Of a stretch of DNA of 64,000 nt, positions 43,061 through 51,639 are shown one piece after another (position 1 is the stretch's first letter; every line of letters starts with the position of its first letter). The stretch lies in assembly GCA_033283175.1 (NCBI GenBank), contig JAWMQM010000003.1, positions 496,001-560,000 on the forward strand, given 5' to 3'. Below the pieces are notes generated by a model. It ran no database searches and was not told the DNA's origin. It worked only from the letters and a program-made list of their open reading frames with translations. Origin of the DNA: Pseudomaricurvus sp033283175 (GTDB lineage: Bacteria > Pseudomonadota > Gammaproteobacteria > Pseudomonadales > Cellvibrionaceae). Both the position numbers and the translations under genes were made by a program.

Positions 43061-43097
43061 GTATTATTCGAGTTGCAATTAGCTGACAAGTAGTCAG
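43061..43097. promoter_or_regulatory. P450 no. 4 promoter with TGAC-N5-GTCA operator
   Basis: The dyad CTGACAAGTAGTCAG (43083-43097) overlaps the -35 box of a minus-strand promoter (TTGTCA, 17 bp, TAATAC). It has the same architecture as the dyads at 51128, 53127 and 63191. It also lies about 70 bp before the plus-strand HpcH gene, so it may control both directions. Confidence 0.7.
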
Positions 43098-43168
43098 TTA
43101 TTTGTTCTAATGTATCGCACTGACCCGATAAATTCCATAGCTGATAAAAAACAGAGGGGTGCAACGTG

Positions 43169-43927
43169 ATGGACTGGTCCACATTGCGCGAGTGTCGAGG
43201 CTCTGCCTTCGCCACCTGGGTAGCGCTTGGCAGTACCTACACGGCGGAACAACTGGGCGCCGCCGGCTACGATGCGCTGGTGATTGACCTGCAGCACGGT
43301 GCCGTCACCTGGGAGCAGCTGGGCGGCGTCATTCAGGCCATTGATCTCAATCGTGTGCCCAGCCTGGTGAGGGTGGGAGGGCTGGACGGCGTGCAGATTA
43401 TGCGCGCGCTGGATCTCGGTGCCGCCGGCGTGATTGTGCCCATGGTCTCCACCGCGGAAGAAGCCGCCGCGGTGGTGGACGCCATGTACTACCCGCCGCG
43501 AGGCAGTCGGTCGTTTGGCAAGGTGCGCAGCTATTACAGTGAACCGGGTGTGCAACCGGATCCGCTCTGTTTTGTCATGATCGAAACCGCAGAAGGTGTG
43601 CGCAATCTGGATGCCATCGCCGCCGTTGAGGGGGTGGATGGACTGTTCGTGGGGCCGGTGGATCTGGGACTGGCGCTGGGGCTGGGAGTGGTGCTGAAGG
43701 TAGACGACGCGGTTATGGCGGAGATTCAGCGCATTGCCGCCGCCTGCTCCCGCCACGGTAAGATCTGTGCCAGTGCCAGTTTTGACGCCGCTTACAGCGA
43801 AGCGCTGTTGGGTAGCGGCGTACAGTTGATTGTGCAGGGCAGCGACATCGGTTTTGTCCGTCGCGGCGCCGGCGAGTCGGTGGCCCGGTTCAGGGCTGTG
43901 CAGCAGGCGCAGGCGGCAGCGGATTGA
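43169..43927 (+). CDS. HpcH/HpaI-family class II pyruvate aldolase
   Basis: A 252-residue TIM-barrel protein. The active-site His is in VIDLQHGAV (usually E-H-G, here Q-H-G). An Arg is in SLVRVGG. Metal ligands are Glu in FVMIETAEGV and Asp in FVGPVDLGLALG. Members split 4-hydroxy-2-oxo acids into pyruvate and an aldehyde, or act in reverse. An alternative GTG start lies 3 bp earlier. The ribosome-binding site is AGAGGGG. It is followed by a FAD oxidase, so it may release pyruvate from the ring-cleavage or side-chain end of the pathway. Confidence 0.88.
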   Translation: MDWSTLRECRGSAFATWVALGSTYTAEQLGAAGYDALVIDLQHGAVTWEQLGGVIQAIDLNRVPSLVRVGGLDGVQIMRALDLGAAGVIVPMVSTAEEAAAVVDAMYYPPRGSRSFGKVRSYYSEPGVQPDPLCFVMIETAEGVRNLDAIAAVEGVDGLFVGPVDLGLALGLGVVLKVDDAVMAEIQRIAAACSRHGKICASASFDAAYSEALLGSGVQLIVQGSDIGFVRRGAGESVARFRAVQQAQAAAD

Positions 43928-43989
43928 GTCCCGTCCCAGGCAGATAACAATAAAAGGCAGTAACCACTGCGCAATAGAGAACAGTGCTC

Positions 43990-45381
43990 ATGAAAACGCT
44001 AGAACAAACTTTGATCGCCACTCTTGGCGAGCGCTACGTGCTCACCGGCGACGAGATCGGTGAGCGCTACCGCGTGGATGTGACCCGCAAATATCAATCG
44101 ACGCCGGCCTGCCTGGTGCGCCCGGCCAGCACGGAAGAGGTGTCTGCGGTCCTGAAGGCCGCCTCTGAATTCGGGGTGCCGGTGACGGTAGTGGGTGGAC
44201 AAACCGGTACCTGTGGCGCCGCCGTTCCGGCCGATGGGGGTATCGCTCTGTCGCTGGAACGCATGAACAACATTATCGAAATCGATTCCGCGGCCATGAC
44301 TATCACGGTGGAGGCGGGCTGCATTCTGCAGTTGGCGCAGGAGGCCGCGGAAGAGGCGGGCCTGATGCTGCCGCTGGATCTGGGCGCGCGCGGCTCAGCG
44401 ATGATCGGTGGCGTGATTGGCACCAATGCCGGCGGTAACCGGGTGCTGCGCTGGGGCATGATGCGCGACATGGTGATTGGCATGGAGGCGGTGCTGGCCG
44501 ACGGCACTGTGGTTTCCTCCCTGACCAAAATGTTAAAGGACAACGCCGGTTACAACTGGAAACAGCTGCTCATCGGCAGCGAGGGAACCCTTGGCATTGT
44601 GACCCGCGCGGTGTTGCGCTTGCGGCCACAGCCCACCACCACGCAGACCGCTCTGCTGGCGCTGGACAGTTTTGACCAGTGTATGCAGGTCCTGCGGCAG
44701 CTGGGGACAGCGCTTTCCGGGCGCCTGTCGTCCTATGAATTGATGTGGCAGGGATTTTACCAGCGCATGAGCGGTGAGGGCTCCGGCAATGCCCGGCCGC
44801 TGCCGGGGGACTATCCCTACTACGCCCTGGTGGAAGCCATGGGAGGCGATCCCGAAGGCGACAACGCACAATTTGAGCGTGCGCTGATGCAGTTGCTTGA
44901 GGCGGGTGTGGTGCAGGACGCGGTGATCGCCCAGTCCGAGCGCGAGCGCCGTGGCTTGTGGGATATACGGGAAGAGATGCAGCAGGGTATAGCCCCGATG
45001 CGTCCATTCCGTAGTTACGATGTGAGTATGGGGCAGGCGGATATGCCGGCCTTTGTGGAGCAGGCGCAAAGCAATCTGCGCACCGCGTATCCGGATGTGG
45101 ATGTGATTTTTTACGGTCACGCCGGCGATGGCAACTTGCACGCACTGGTGAGTGTGGGTGAGCTGAACGACGATATCGCCCACCAGTTGGACAGCTGTGT
45201 GTACGAAGCGGTGCAGGAGGTGAATGGTTCTATCTCTGCCGAGCATGGCGTCGGGGTGGGGCGTGCGCGCTACCTGGGCTGCACCCGTTCAGAGGCGGAG
45301 TTACAGCTGATGGCGGTGCTGAAGCAGGCGCTGGACCCCCACAACATTCTGAATCCGGGTAAGGTCATCGGATCGCCATAA
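43990..45381 (+). CDS. FAD-linked oxidase, D-lactate/glycolate dehydrogenase (GlcD)-like
   Basis: A 463-residue flavoprotein with the PCMH-type FAD domain (VRPASTEEVSAVLKAA, VGGQTGTCGAAVPADGG, GARGSAMIGGVIGTNAGGNR) and the FAD-oxidase C-terminal domain (HAGDGNLHALVS and SISAEHGVGVGRARYL with substrate-binding His residues). It oxidises a D-2-hydroxy acid to the 2-oxo acid. The ATG at 43990 is preferred over GTG 43984. It follows the HpcH aldolase by 62 bp. A paired oxidase-aldolase step on a 2-hydroxy acid is plausible. Confidence 0.92.
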   Translation: MKTLEQTLIATLGERYVLTGDEIGERYRVDVTRKYQSTPACLVRPASTEEVSAVLKAASEFGVPVTVVGGQTGTCGAAVPADGGIALSLERMNNIIEIDSAAMTITVEAGCILQLAQEAAEEAGLMLPLDLGARGSAMIGGVIGTNAGGNRVLRWGMMRDMVIGMEAVLADGTVVSSLTKMLKDNAGYNWKQLLIGSEGTLGIVTRAVLRLRPQPTTTQTALLALDSFDQCMQVLRQLGTALSGRLSSYELMWQGFYQRMSGEGSGNARPLPGDYPYYALVEAMGGDPEGDNAQFERALMQLLEAGVVQDAVIAQSERERRGLWDIREEMQQGIAPMRPFRSYDVSMGQADMPAFVEQAQSNLRTAYPDVDVIFYGHAGDGNLHALVSVGELNDDIAHQLDSCVYEAVQEVNGSISAEHGVGVGRARYLGCTRSEAELQLMAVLKQALDPHNILNPGKVIGSP

Positions 45382-45423
45382 AATCGCTGTGGCGCGCCCA
45401 CTCCGGGTATTAGCGGACAAAAA

Positions 45424-45452
45424 GTCGCCCGCTGAATGGGCGGCTTTCTCGC
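45424..45452 (+). terminator. Terminator hairpin between FAD oxidase and SMP-30 genes
   Basis: GTCGCCC (45424-45430) pairs with GGGCGGC (45437-45443, one G-U type mismatch) over a short loop and is followed by TTTCTC. It lies between convergent genes and can serve both. Confidence 0.6.
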
Positions 45453-45463
45453 GGCCCCGGGTC

Positions 45464-46336
45464 TTACTCCTTAAAGAGCGGTTCGGCCACGCCGCGGTAG
45501 CCGGTCTCAGCGGCAAACAGGTCACCGTTGGCTTCGCAGCTGGGACCGATAAGCAGCTGTGTGGTGGTGATGTAGAGGGTGTCGAGCCCGGGGCCGCCGA
45601 AAGCAGCTTTGGTGGGGTTGCTGGCCTCCAGCCTGACCAGCGCATCCAGTGTTCCATCCGGATTGTAGCGGCGCAGGGTGCCTGCACCGACTGCCGCCAG
45701 CCAGTAGCCCCCTTGCGCATCGACATTGGCGCCATCCACATAGCCTTCACCATCCTGCAGCGCCACAAAGGGGCGCCCGTTGGCGAGCTCGCCGGTCTCC
45801 GGGTTGAGGTCGTAGGCATCCACCCGGCGGGTGGGGGAGTCCGAGACGTACAGGGTTTTGCCGTCGGGACTGATGGCGAGCCCGTTGGCGACGCTGATGC
45901 CATCGATGACCGGGGTGAGTTGCTCCCCGTCCAGGCGAAAAATACTGCCGCCGTTGAAATCGCGGGCCTGTGGGTTAAAGCGGTGATCGTAGCTGCCCAC
46001 CCACAGCCGTCCCTGCTGGTCGCACGCGCACTCGTGAAGTGAGATATAGTCGGGCAGGGGGGAGGGCACTTTCAGACTCAGGCTGCCGCTGACAGTGTCA
46101 AAGTCGTAGATCCCGTGAGAGAGCACCACCAGCAGTCCGCCGGCTTCCCGCAGTGCGATACCACCAACCCGGGCGGGCATGGGCCAGACATCGTGTTGGC
46201 CTGTGGCCGGGTGCCAGCGGTGAATCTCCGGGGGCTGTTCGCAGTTGACCCAGTAGAGAGACTCCTCCCGGCCCGACCAGATGGGGGTCTCTCCCAGGTG
46301 GTTGTTGCTGGCGAGCACGTTGGTGGCTTGTATCAT
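45464..46336 (-). CDS. SMP-30/gluconolactonase family lactonase
   Basis: A 290-residue six-bladed propeller. Visible hallmarks are GETPIW with the metal-binding Glu (E16), the RVGGIALREAGG blade, an SLHECACDQQGRLWVGS segment (usually N-D), and ISVANGLAISPDGKTLYVSD with the Asn and Asp metal ligands. It hydrolyses lactones. With a Baeyer-Villiger monooxygenase in the same cluster, ring- or side-chain-derived lactones are likely substrates. It is transcribed toward the FAD oxidase. Confidence 0.9.
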   Translation of the reverse strand: MIQATNVLASNNHLGETPIWSGREESLYWVNCEQPPEIHRWHPATGQHDVWPMPARVGGIALREAGGLLVVLSHGIYDFDTVSGSLSLKVPSPLPDYISLHECACDQQGRLWVGSYDHRFNPQARDFNGGSIFRLDGEQLTPVIDGISVANGLAISPDGKTLYVSDSPTRRVDAYDLNPETGELANGRPFVALQDGEGYVDGANVDAQGGYWLAAVGAGTLRRYNPDGTLDALVRLEASNPTKAAFGGPGLDTLYITTTQLLIGPSCEANGDLFAAETGYRGVAEPLFKE

Positions 46337-46663
46337 GTGCCTGTCCCCTGTATCTGTCGTCTTTATTATTAGTGAATGGGTGTTACTTTTATGATTTGGC
46401 AGTATATCTTCTGTGTGTCGTGATGTCTTCCGGATGGAAGGGTGATATGGATTAAACTCACCTAAATTATAGAATTTATCTCCTTTTTGTGGTCCGGGAA
46501 TGAGTGATTGCCAAAAGCTTCTGGCCAGGTAAAATTAATTTATAAATAACTAATGGTCATCTATTTGAGCTGTACTTACGGACTCGGCAACAGCCGGGAA
46601 ACCCCTGAGCCTGTGCGGCAGGTCAGTGCGCTTTATAACCAAAACAACAACTGGAAATGCATC
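46337..46663. promoter_or_regulatory. AT-rich divergent control region
   Basis: 327 bp without a gene between the lactonase (minus) and the NTF2-like gene (plus), clearly more AT-rich than its surroundings. It has a perfect palindrome TAAATT-ATAG-AATTTA (46463-46478) and AT-rich potential -10 boxes near 46534-46550. The TGAC-N5-GTCA motif seen elsewhere is not present. Confidence 0.5.
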
Positions 46664-47056
46664 ATGAATAACGATCTCTCCCGGCAAGCCCTGGCCGACA
46701 AGCAAGCCATACGCGAGGTGCTGGACGAATACTGCCTGCGCCTTGAGGTCAATCCTTTCGAGGAGTGGCTGGACCTGTTTACCGATGACACAGTCTATGA
46801 GGTGTTTCGTCAGACGCTGCGCGGGCGTGAGGAAGTTGCCGCCATGCTCTCCCAGGCGCCCCATGGTGTGCATATCGGCGGGGCGGCACGGATCACGCTG
46901 GAGGGGGATCAGGCCGAGACCATTCAAAATTACATCTTTGTGGGTGATGACAGTCAGTACTCCAACCAGGGCTGGTACTACCGCACGCTGGTGCGCACCC
47001 CGGATGGCTGGAAAATCAGCCACACCAAAGTCAAGTTGCAGAAAACCCACAGTTAG
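46664..47056 (+). CDS. NTF2-like (SnoaL_4-type) protein
   Basis: A 130-residue protein starting MNNDLSRQALADKQAIREVL. The fold is recognisable from DEYCLRLEVNPFEEWLDLFT, DDTVYEV and the C-terminal YYRTLVRTPDGWKISHTKV. This helix-then-sheet layout resembles ring-hydroxylating dioxygenase small subunits and SnoaL dehydratase/isomerases. No large-subunit oxygenase gene is adjacent. It is followed 114 bp later by TetR no. 2. The catalytic role is unknown. Confidence 0.8.
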   Translation: MNNDLSRQALADKQAIREVLDEYCLRLEVNPFEEWLDLFTDDTVYEVFRQTLRGREEVAAMLSQAPHGVHIGGAARITLEGDQAETIQNYIFVGDDSQYSNQGWYYRTLVRTPDGWKISHTKVKLQKTHS

Positions 47057-47169
47057 ACAGTTGATGATCAGAAGGGGGCATTGCCCGTCAAGCGTATTGG
47101 TCGGTAAAAATTGATGGTGCGTTGTTTTTTCATTAGAATTCCTCAGCAATTTGACAGAGGCACACTCGC

Positions 47170-47790
47170 ATGAGCTCCGGTGAACTGAATCAGCACGGTC
47201 AAAAGATGGGTCGCAAAGGCAGGGAGACCCGTCAGAAAATTATGAATGTTGCCTTGCAGATGCTGGAGCACCGCTCCTATAAAGACCTGACAGTGGCCGA
47301 AGTGGCCCAGGAGGCGGGCGTCTCCAGCTCCACGTTTTATGTTTATTTCGAAGACATTGAAGATGTGCTGTTCGCCTGTGTGCAAAGTGCGGCGCTGGAC
47401 CTGGGTGAGCTCTACGACACGCTGAAGCAGGATTGGTCGGCGGACAACCTGCAGAGTTGTGTACAGCGCTATGTGGATGTCTACAACAAGTTGTGGGAAA
47501 AATACCGGGTCGAGCTGCGGGTGCGGAACCTGGAGGCGGATCAGGGCAACCTGAAATTCCTCAACATCCGCATAGAGACCACCAAGGATATTTTGCAGAT
47601 GCTGGGCAAGAAGATCAGCCAGCTCAATCCCAGCCTGAAGTACCCCAATCAGATAGCGGTGGTGATACACGCCGCCATGGGTACCCTGGCGGCCCAGCAC
47701 GAAATCGGTATTACCGGTGCCACCCGTCAGACCCGCAAGCAGCTCAGTGCGGCTGTGGTGGAGATGATCTGCAAGCTGTTGCAAAACTGA
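47170..47790 (+). CDS. TetR-family transcriptional regulator no. 2
   Basis: A 206-residue regulator. The HTH spans residues about 18-64, with GRKGRETRQKIMNVALQML and VAEVAQEAGVSSSTFYVYF. The C-terminal domain is larger and of a fatty-acid- or CoA-responsive TetR type. It lies in the half of the cluster that carries the TGAC-N5-GTCA dyads, so it is the first candidate to bind them. No copy of that motif is seen in front of its own gene, so autoregulation by the motif is not supported. Confidence 0.9.
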   Translation: MSSGELNQHGQKMGRKGRETRQKIMNVALQMLEHRSYKDLTVAEVAQEAGVSSSTFYVYFEDIEDVLFACVQSAALDLGELYDTLKQDWSADNLQSCVQRYVDVYNKLWEKYRVELRVRNLEADQGNLKFLNIRIETTKDILQMLGKKISQLNPSLKYPNQIAVVIHAAMGTLAAQHEIGITGATRQTRKQLSAAVVEMICKLLQN

Positions 47791-47967
47791 ATCCGGTTCG
47801 GGGGAGGCACGCCATCAGCCTGGCCCCCTGGCCCGGCCGCGGCACCCGCCGTGCCGACCTTCTGCCGGGGCCGGACTCTGCATCCGGCGGCACTCCCCGG
47901 TCTTCAATTTACCGCCTTAAAGCCCCCGCTTCTCAATCCGATCGTTAAGTCAGTTACCCCAAGGGCA

Positions 47968-49350
47968 TCAGGCCCTGGCGGCTGCCTGGCTGGCCTCACG
48001 GTGTGCCACGGTGCCCACCAGTTCCCGGTAGGGTTTCAGGGAGAGGTAGGCCAGCAGGGCCGCCAGTGGGCATAAAATCAGCGGCAGCAGTGCCAGTGAA
48101 TAGCGCAGCGCGGCGTCATCGGCGAAGACAAAGTCGGTGAGGCTGGCGACGATGGTGGGGCCCAGGGCCAGGCCGAACAGGTTGGCAAAAAACAGCGACA
48201 GGGCGGTGACCTGCGCCTTCATGCGGTTGGGGGTAATGGCCTGCAGGGCCGTAATACCCGGGCCGTAAAAACCGCTCAACAGAAATATGGAGGGGCAGGC
48301 CAGCAGGATGGCGAGAGTGGGTGTGGGGCTGAGCGGTCCGGCAATGGCCGGTATAAACAGCAGGCAGGCAATAATCATCAGCATTCGTGCCGGCGCATCT
48401 GTCATGCCTCGCGCCACCATGGGTTGCACCAGCCAGCCGATGGTCAGAGCGCCCAGGCTGCCGATAAAAATATTGATCAGGCCAAAGTTCAGGCCGGCAC
48501 TGGCCCGCGGCACATCGTAGGTGCGAATCAGGAACTCAATAAACCAGGCGAGTGTGCCGTAGGTCATGATGGTCAGCAGCGAGTTGGCTCCCATGATGCC
48601 AAAGTAGATGCGACTGTGGGCTTTCAGGTAGAGCCAGAAGTCCTTCAGGCTGGCACCCTCTTTAACCGCCACCGGGTCGCGGTCGGTGCGGCGCACCGGC
48701 TCCTTTACCCGCGCCAGCAGGGCCACAATCAGCAGCCCCGGTAATCCCACGCTGATAAAGGTCATCTGCCAGGCATTAATATGTCCCAGGAGTGGCAGGG
48801 TGGTGCCGTCTGTGGCGGCAAAAAAGTTGTAGACGAAGCCACCGATAATGGCGGACAGGCCGCCGCCGACCGTGACTCCCAGGCTGTAGACCGCAAACGC
48901 CCTGGCCTGTTTGTTGGGGGGGAAGAAGTCGGAAAGCATGGAAAACGCTGGCGGTGACAAGGCCGCTTCGCCCACACCCACACCGATCCTGGCGATAAAC
49001 AGTGTGGTCAGGCTGCGGGCCAGGCCACAGAGGCAGCACATAATGCTCCAGAAAAAAATGCCGATGGTGACGATCCACTTGCGGTTTTTCTGATCCGCGA
49101 GCCGGGCTATGGGGATGCCCAGGGCAATATAGAACATGGAGAAGGCAAAGCCGTGCAGCAGGCTGTACTGAAAGTCGGAGATCTCCAGGTCCTGGCGAAT
49201 GGGGCCAATCAGCACCGCCATGATATTGCGGTCGATGAAGGACAGGATGTAGGCAGCCAGCAAAATGGCGAGGGCGTAGTAGGCCTCTGCGCCCGGCGTG
49301 TCTGTGGCTTGGGTGGATGTTGGGCTCCGCAGCGTTGCAGGGTTTGCCAT
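47968..49350 (-). CDS. MFS transporter no. 3
   Basis: A 460-residue protein with 12 predicted membrane helices. Helix 1 is followed by SFIDRNIMAVLIGPIRQDLE, the loop by PIARLADQKNRKWIV, and helix 4 by RIGVGVGEAALSPPAFSML. It is of the same spinster-like group as MFS no. 1. The start is set at ATG 49350 (MANPATLRSP). A longer open frame upstream runs through non-membrane, shadow-like sequence. It lies downstream of the ligase gene on the same strand, with about 160 bp between. Confidence 0.9.
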   Translation of the reverse strand: MANPATLRSPTSTQATDTPGAEAYYALAILLAAYILSFIDRNIMAVLIGPIRQDLEISDFQYSLLHGFAFSMFYIALGIPIARLADQKNRKWIVTIGIFFWSIMCCLCGLARSLTTLFIARIGVGVGEAALSPPAFSMLSDFFPPNKQARAFAVYSLGVTVGGGLSAIIGGFVYNFFAATDGTTLPLLGHINAWQMTFISVGLPGLLIVALLARVKEPVRRTDRDPVAVKEGASLKDFWLYLKAHSRIYFGIMGANSLLTIMTYGTLAWFIEFLIRTYDVPRASAGLNFGLINIFIGSLGALTIGWLVQPMVARGMTDAPARMLMIIACLLFIPAIAGPLSPTPTLAILLACPSIFLLSGFYGPGITALQAITPNRMKAQVTALSLFFANLFGLALGPTIVASLTDFVFADDAALRYSLALLPLILCPLAALLAYLSLKPYRELVGTVAHREASQAAARA

Positions 49351-49510
49351 ATTGTTATCTCTCTTGTAGCGATCACTCCTGCGCAAATCATAACGCAGCA
49401 GGTGGTATGCTGCGACAGAGTTAAGCGGTTGAATGCGGGTATTGAGGGGCGCATTCAATCGTTTCTGTCTCTTGCATTGGCGCGCGTGCGTGATCCGTTG
49501 CGCGAGCGCT

Positions 49511-51010
49511 TTACGGATTGGCGGCCAGGTATTTGGCTTTAAGCTTGTGAATCTGCACCTTGCCCGATGGGGTGCGTGGCAGCTCGGATACAAACTCCAT
49601 GGACCGTGGAATTTTGAAGGAGGCAATCTTGCCGCGCAGGAAATCCCGCAGTTGATCGGTGCTGGCAGATGCACCGGTGCGCAGCTCCACTACCGCTTTG
49701 ACCTCTTCGCCCCATTCGGGATTGGGGATGCCAAACACCGCGGCGTCGGTAACGTCGGCATGCTCCAGCAGCGCTTGCTCCACCTCGCTGGGGTAGATGT
49801 TCACACCGCCGGAAATAATCATGTGGGATTCGCGGTCCGATAAGTAGACAAAGCCTTCGCTGTCTACCTGGCCGATGTCGCCGAGGTAAAAAATGTGCGG
49901 GCGGGGGTGGGCCTTGAGGGTTTTTTGCGGATCTTTGTGGTAGCTGAACACCAGCGGCAGTTGCGCGTGGCGGCAGAACAGCAAGCCTTCTTCCTGATCA
50001 CTGGGGTTGCCGTGTTCATCGCCCACATAGACGGAAAAACTGCCCACGGCCCGGCCAACAGTGCCGGGGTGTTTAAGCCACTCCTCGCTGTTGACCAGCG
50101 TGACCACGCCCGACTCGGTAGCGCCCCAGTATTCGGTGAGCAGCGGGCCAAACCACTGCAGCACACTCTCTTTTACCGGTCTGGTGATAGGGGCCGCGCC
50201 GTGCAGCACATAGCGCAGGGAGCTGAGGTCAATCCTTTCAGCTGTGTTGTGGCGTGCGTCCAGCAGGCGCACAAACATGGTGGGCACCAGATGGGTGGTG
50301 GCGACCTGATACTCGCGCACGCAGCGGAAGAAGGTGTCGCAATCCCACTTGGGCATGATCACCATGGGGGCGCCGTTCATCAGGTCATAGAGGGCAAACA
50401 TGCCGGGCGCCGCATGATAGAGCGGGCCGGTGACCAGGTGGGGGCCGCGGCCGGTGAGGCCAAAGGCCTCGCCGGTATTGCGCATGCGCTCAATCATCTC
50501 CCCCACGGTGGTGGCCTTGGCGCGCTGTACCCCTTTGGGTTTACCGGTGGTGCCGCTGGTGTAGAGCATGTTGCCGCCGGCGGGGGCACTGTTACTGACA
50601 GCGGTCTCCGGCAGCCAGTTGTGCAGATCGCTGACAACCTCGCACACATTCAGCGCCGTACCGCTCCCTTCCAGCAGCAGGTGCTGGTGCTCGGGATCGT
50701 AGAACACCACCGATGCGCCGCAGTCGTCGCGGATATAGCTCACCTCCGACGCCGTCAGATGGGTGTTGATGGGGGTCACCCATAAACCCGCCAGCATGCC
50801 TGCCAGCATGGCCTCAATATATTCCACCCGGTTGCCGATCAGCAGGGCCATATGGTCACCGGGCCTGGCGCCAATCTCACGGATCAGGAAATTGGCAAGG
50901 GCGGCGATATTGCGGTCCAGCTCCCGCCAGCTGCGCTGCTGTGTCAGATCGGTGATGGCCATGGCGTCAGGGCGGATGGCCAGTTGTTGCGGGAAGAAAT
51001 TTGTCTGCAT
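49511..51010 (-). CDS. Acyl-CoA synthetase (AMP-forming), FadD-like no. 3
   Basis: A 499-residue ligase. A3 is YTSGTTGKPKGVQ, A5 is EYWGATESGV, A7-A8 are LGDIGQVDSEGFVYLSDRES and MIISGGVNIYPSEVE, and the catalytic Lys is in TPSGKVQIHKLK. It resembles ligase no. 1 (identical MIISGGVNIYP). It is divergent from the DUF35/thiolase genes with a TGAC-N5-GTCA dyad between. The substrate is a carboxylate of the pathway. Its pairing with a second Ltp/DUF35 module suggests a later cycle of side-chain or ring-residue degradation. Confidence 0.92.
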   Translation of the reverse strand: MQTNFFPQQLAIRPDAMAITDLTQQRSWRELDRNIAALANFLIREIGARPGDHMALLIGNRVEYIEAMLAGMLAGLWVTPINTHLTASEVSYIRDDCGASVVFYDPEHQHLLLEGSGTALNVCEVVSDLHNWLPETAVSNSAPAGGNMLYTSGTTGKPKGVQRAKATTVGEMIERMRNTGEAFGLTGRGPHLVTGPLYHAAPGMFALYDLMNGAPMVIMPKWDCDTFFRCVREYQVATTHLVPTMFVRLLDARHNTAERIDLSSLRYVLHGAAPITRPVKESVLQWFGPLLTEYWGATESGVVTLVNSEEWLKHPGTVGRAVGSFSVYVGDEHGNPSDQEEGLLFCRHAQLPLVFSYHKDPQKTLKAHPRPHIFYLGDIGQVDSEGFVYLSDRESHMIISGGVNIYPSEVEQALLEHADVTDAAVFGIPNPEWGEEVKAVVELRTGASASTDQLRDFLRGKIASFKIPRSMEFVSELPRTPSGKVQIHKLKAKYLAANP

Positions 51011-51127
51011 CTGTCGTCACCAATAACTGACGCCCCGGCATAAACAGGGGCAGCTGATCCGAAGGTTTCTGTTGGGATTTACCCGTTATTATCGTGTTTC
51101 GGGCGAGTTGGTATTGTCCTTATAAAA

Positions 51128-51142
51128 TTGACATATAGTCAA
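51128..51142. promoter_or_regulatory. Operator TTGACATATAGTCAA between ligase no. 3 and DUF35 no. 2
   Basis: A perfect 15-bp dyad (5-bp arms, 5-bp spacer). The 18-nt block reading TGACTATATGTCAATTTT on the minus strand is identical to that at the ferredoxin promoter (63187-63204 region). It can overlap a -35 box in either direction. It sits about 120 bp from the ligase start and 57 bp from the DUF35 start. Confidence 0.75.
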
Positions 51143-51198
51143 CTATGAGGTTAAGTTTTCTGTCTCGATTTTCCCTTAACGCCCACGAGAAAGGCGCT

Positions 51199-51633
51199 AT
51201 GAGCAAGAAGCAAGTGCCGGTTTTAGCCGGCTGGTTTGCAGACAATGACGGCAAACCCCATTTGATTGGTACCCGCTGTGAAGGCTGTGGCACCTACTAT
51301 TTTCCCCGCCAGCAGCATTTCTGCCGCAATCCGGATTGTGACAGTGACGTCTTTGTGGAGGTGCCGCTGTCGCGGGAAGGGACCATCTGGTCGTTCACCA
51401 ACGCCATGTACCAGCCACCGGAGCCCTTTGTGGCGGAAGATCCCCACGTGCCCTACACCATCATTGCGGTGCAGCTGGAGCGCGAGAAGATGATTGTGCT
51501 GGGGCAGGGTATCCGCGGGCTGACCACGGATGATCTGCAGGTGGGTATGGCAGTGGAGCTGCGGACCGAAGTGCTTTTCGAAACCGATGAGCAGCAGACC
51601 ATGACCTGGAAGTGGGCTCCGCGGGAGCAGTAG
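51199..51633 (+). CDS. DUF35 OB-fold zinc-ribbon protein no. 2
   Basis: A 144-residue protein from ATG 51199. The zinc ribbon is RCEGCGTYYFPRQQHFCRNPDC, with two Cys pairs (the second C-x4-C), followed by an OB fold (EGTIWSFTNAMYQP, PYTIIAVQLE). It is immediately followed by a thiolase-fold gene (7 bp). DUF35 proteins supply acyl-CoA binding to thiolase-fold partners. This is the second such pair in the window. Confidence 0.88.
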   Translation: MSKKQVPVLAGWFADNDGKPHLIGTRCEGCGTYYFPRQQHFCRNPDCDSDVFVEVPLSREGTIWSFTNAMYQPPEPFVAEDPHVPYTIIAVQLEREKMIVLGQGIRGLTTDDLQVGMAVELRTEVLFETDEQQTMTWKWAPREQ

Positions 51634-51639
51634 GTGATT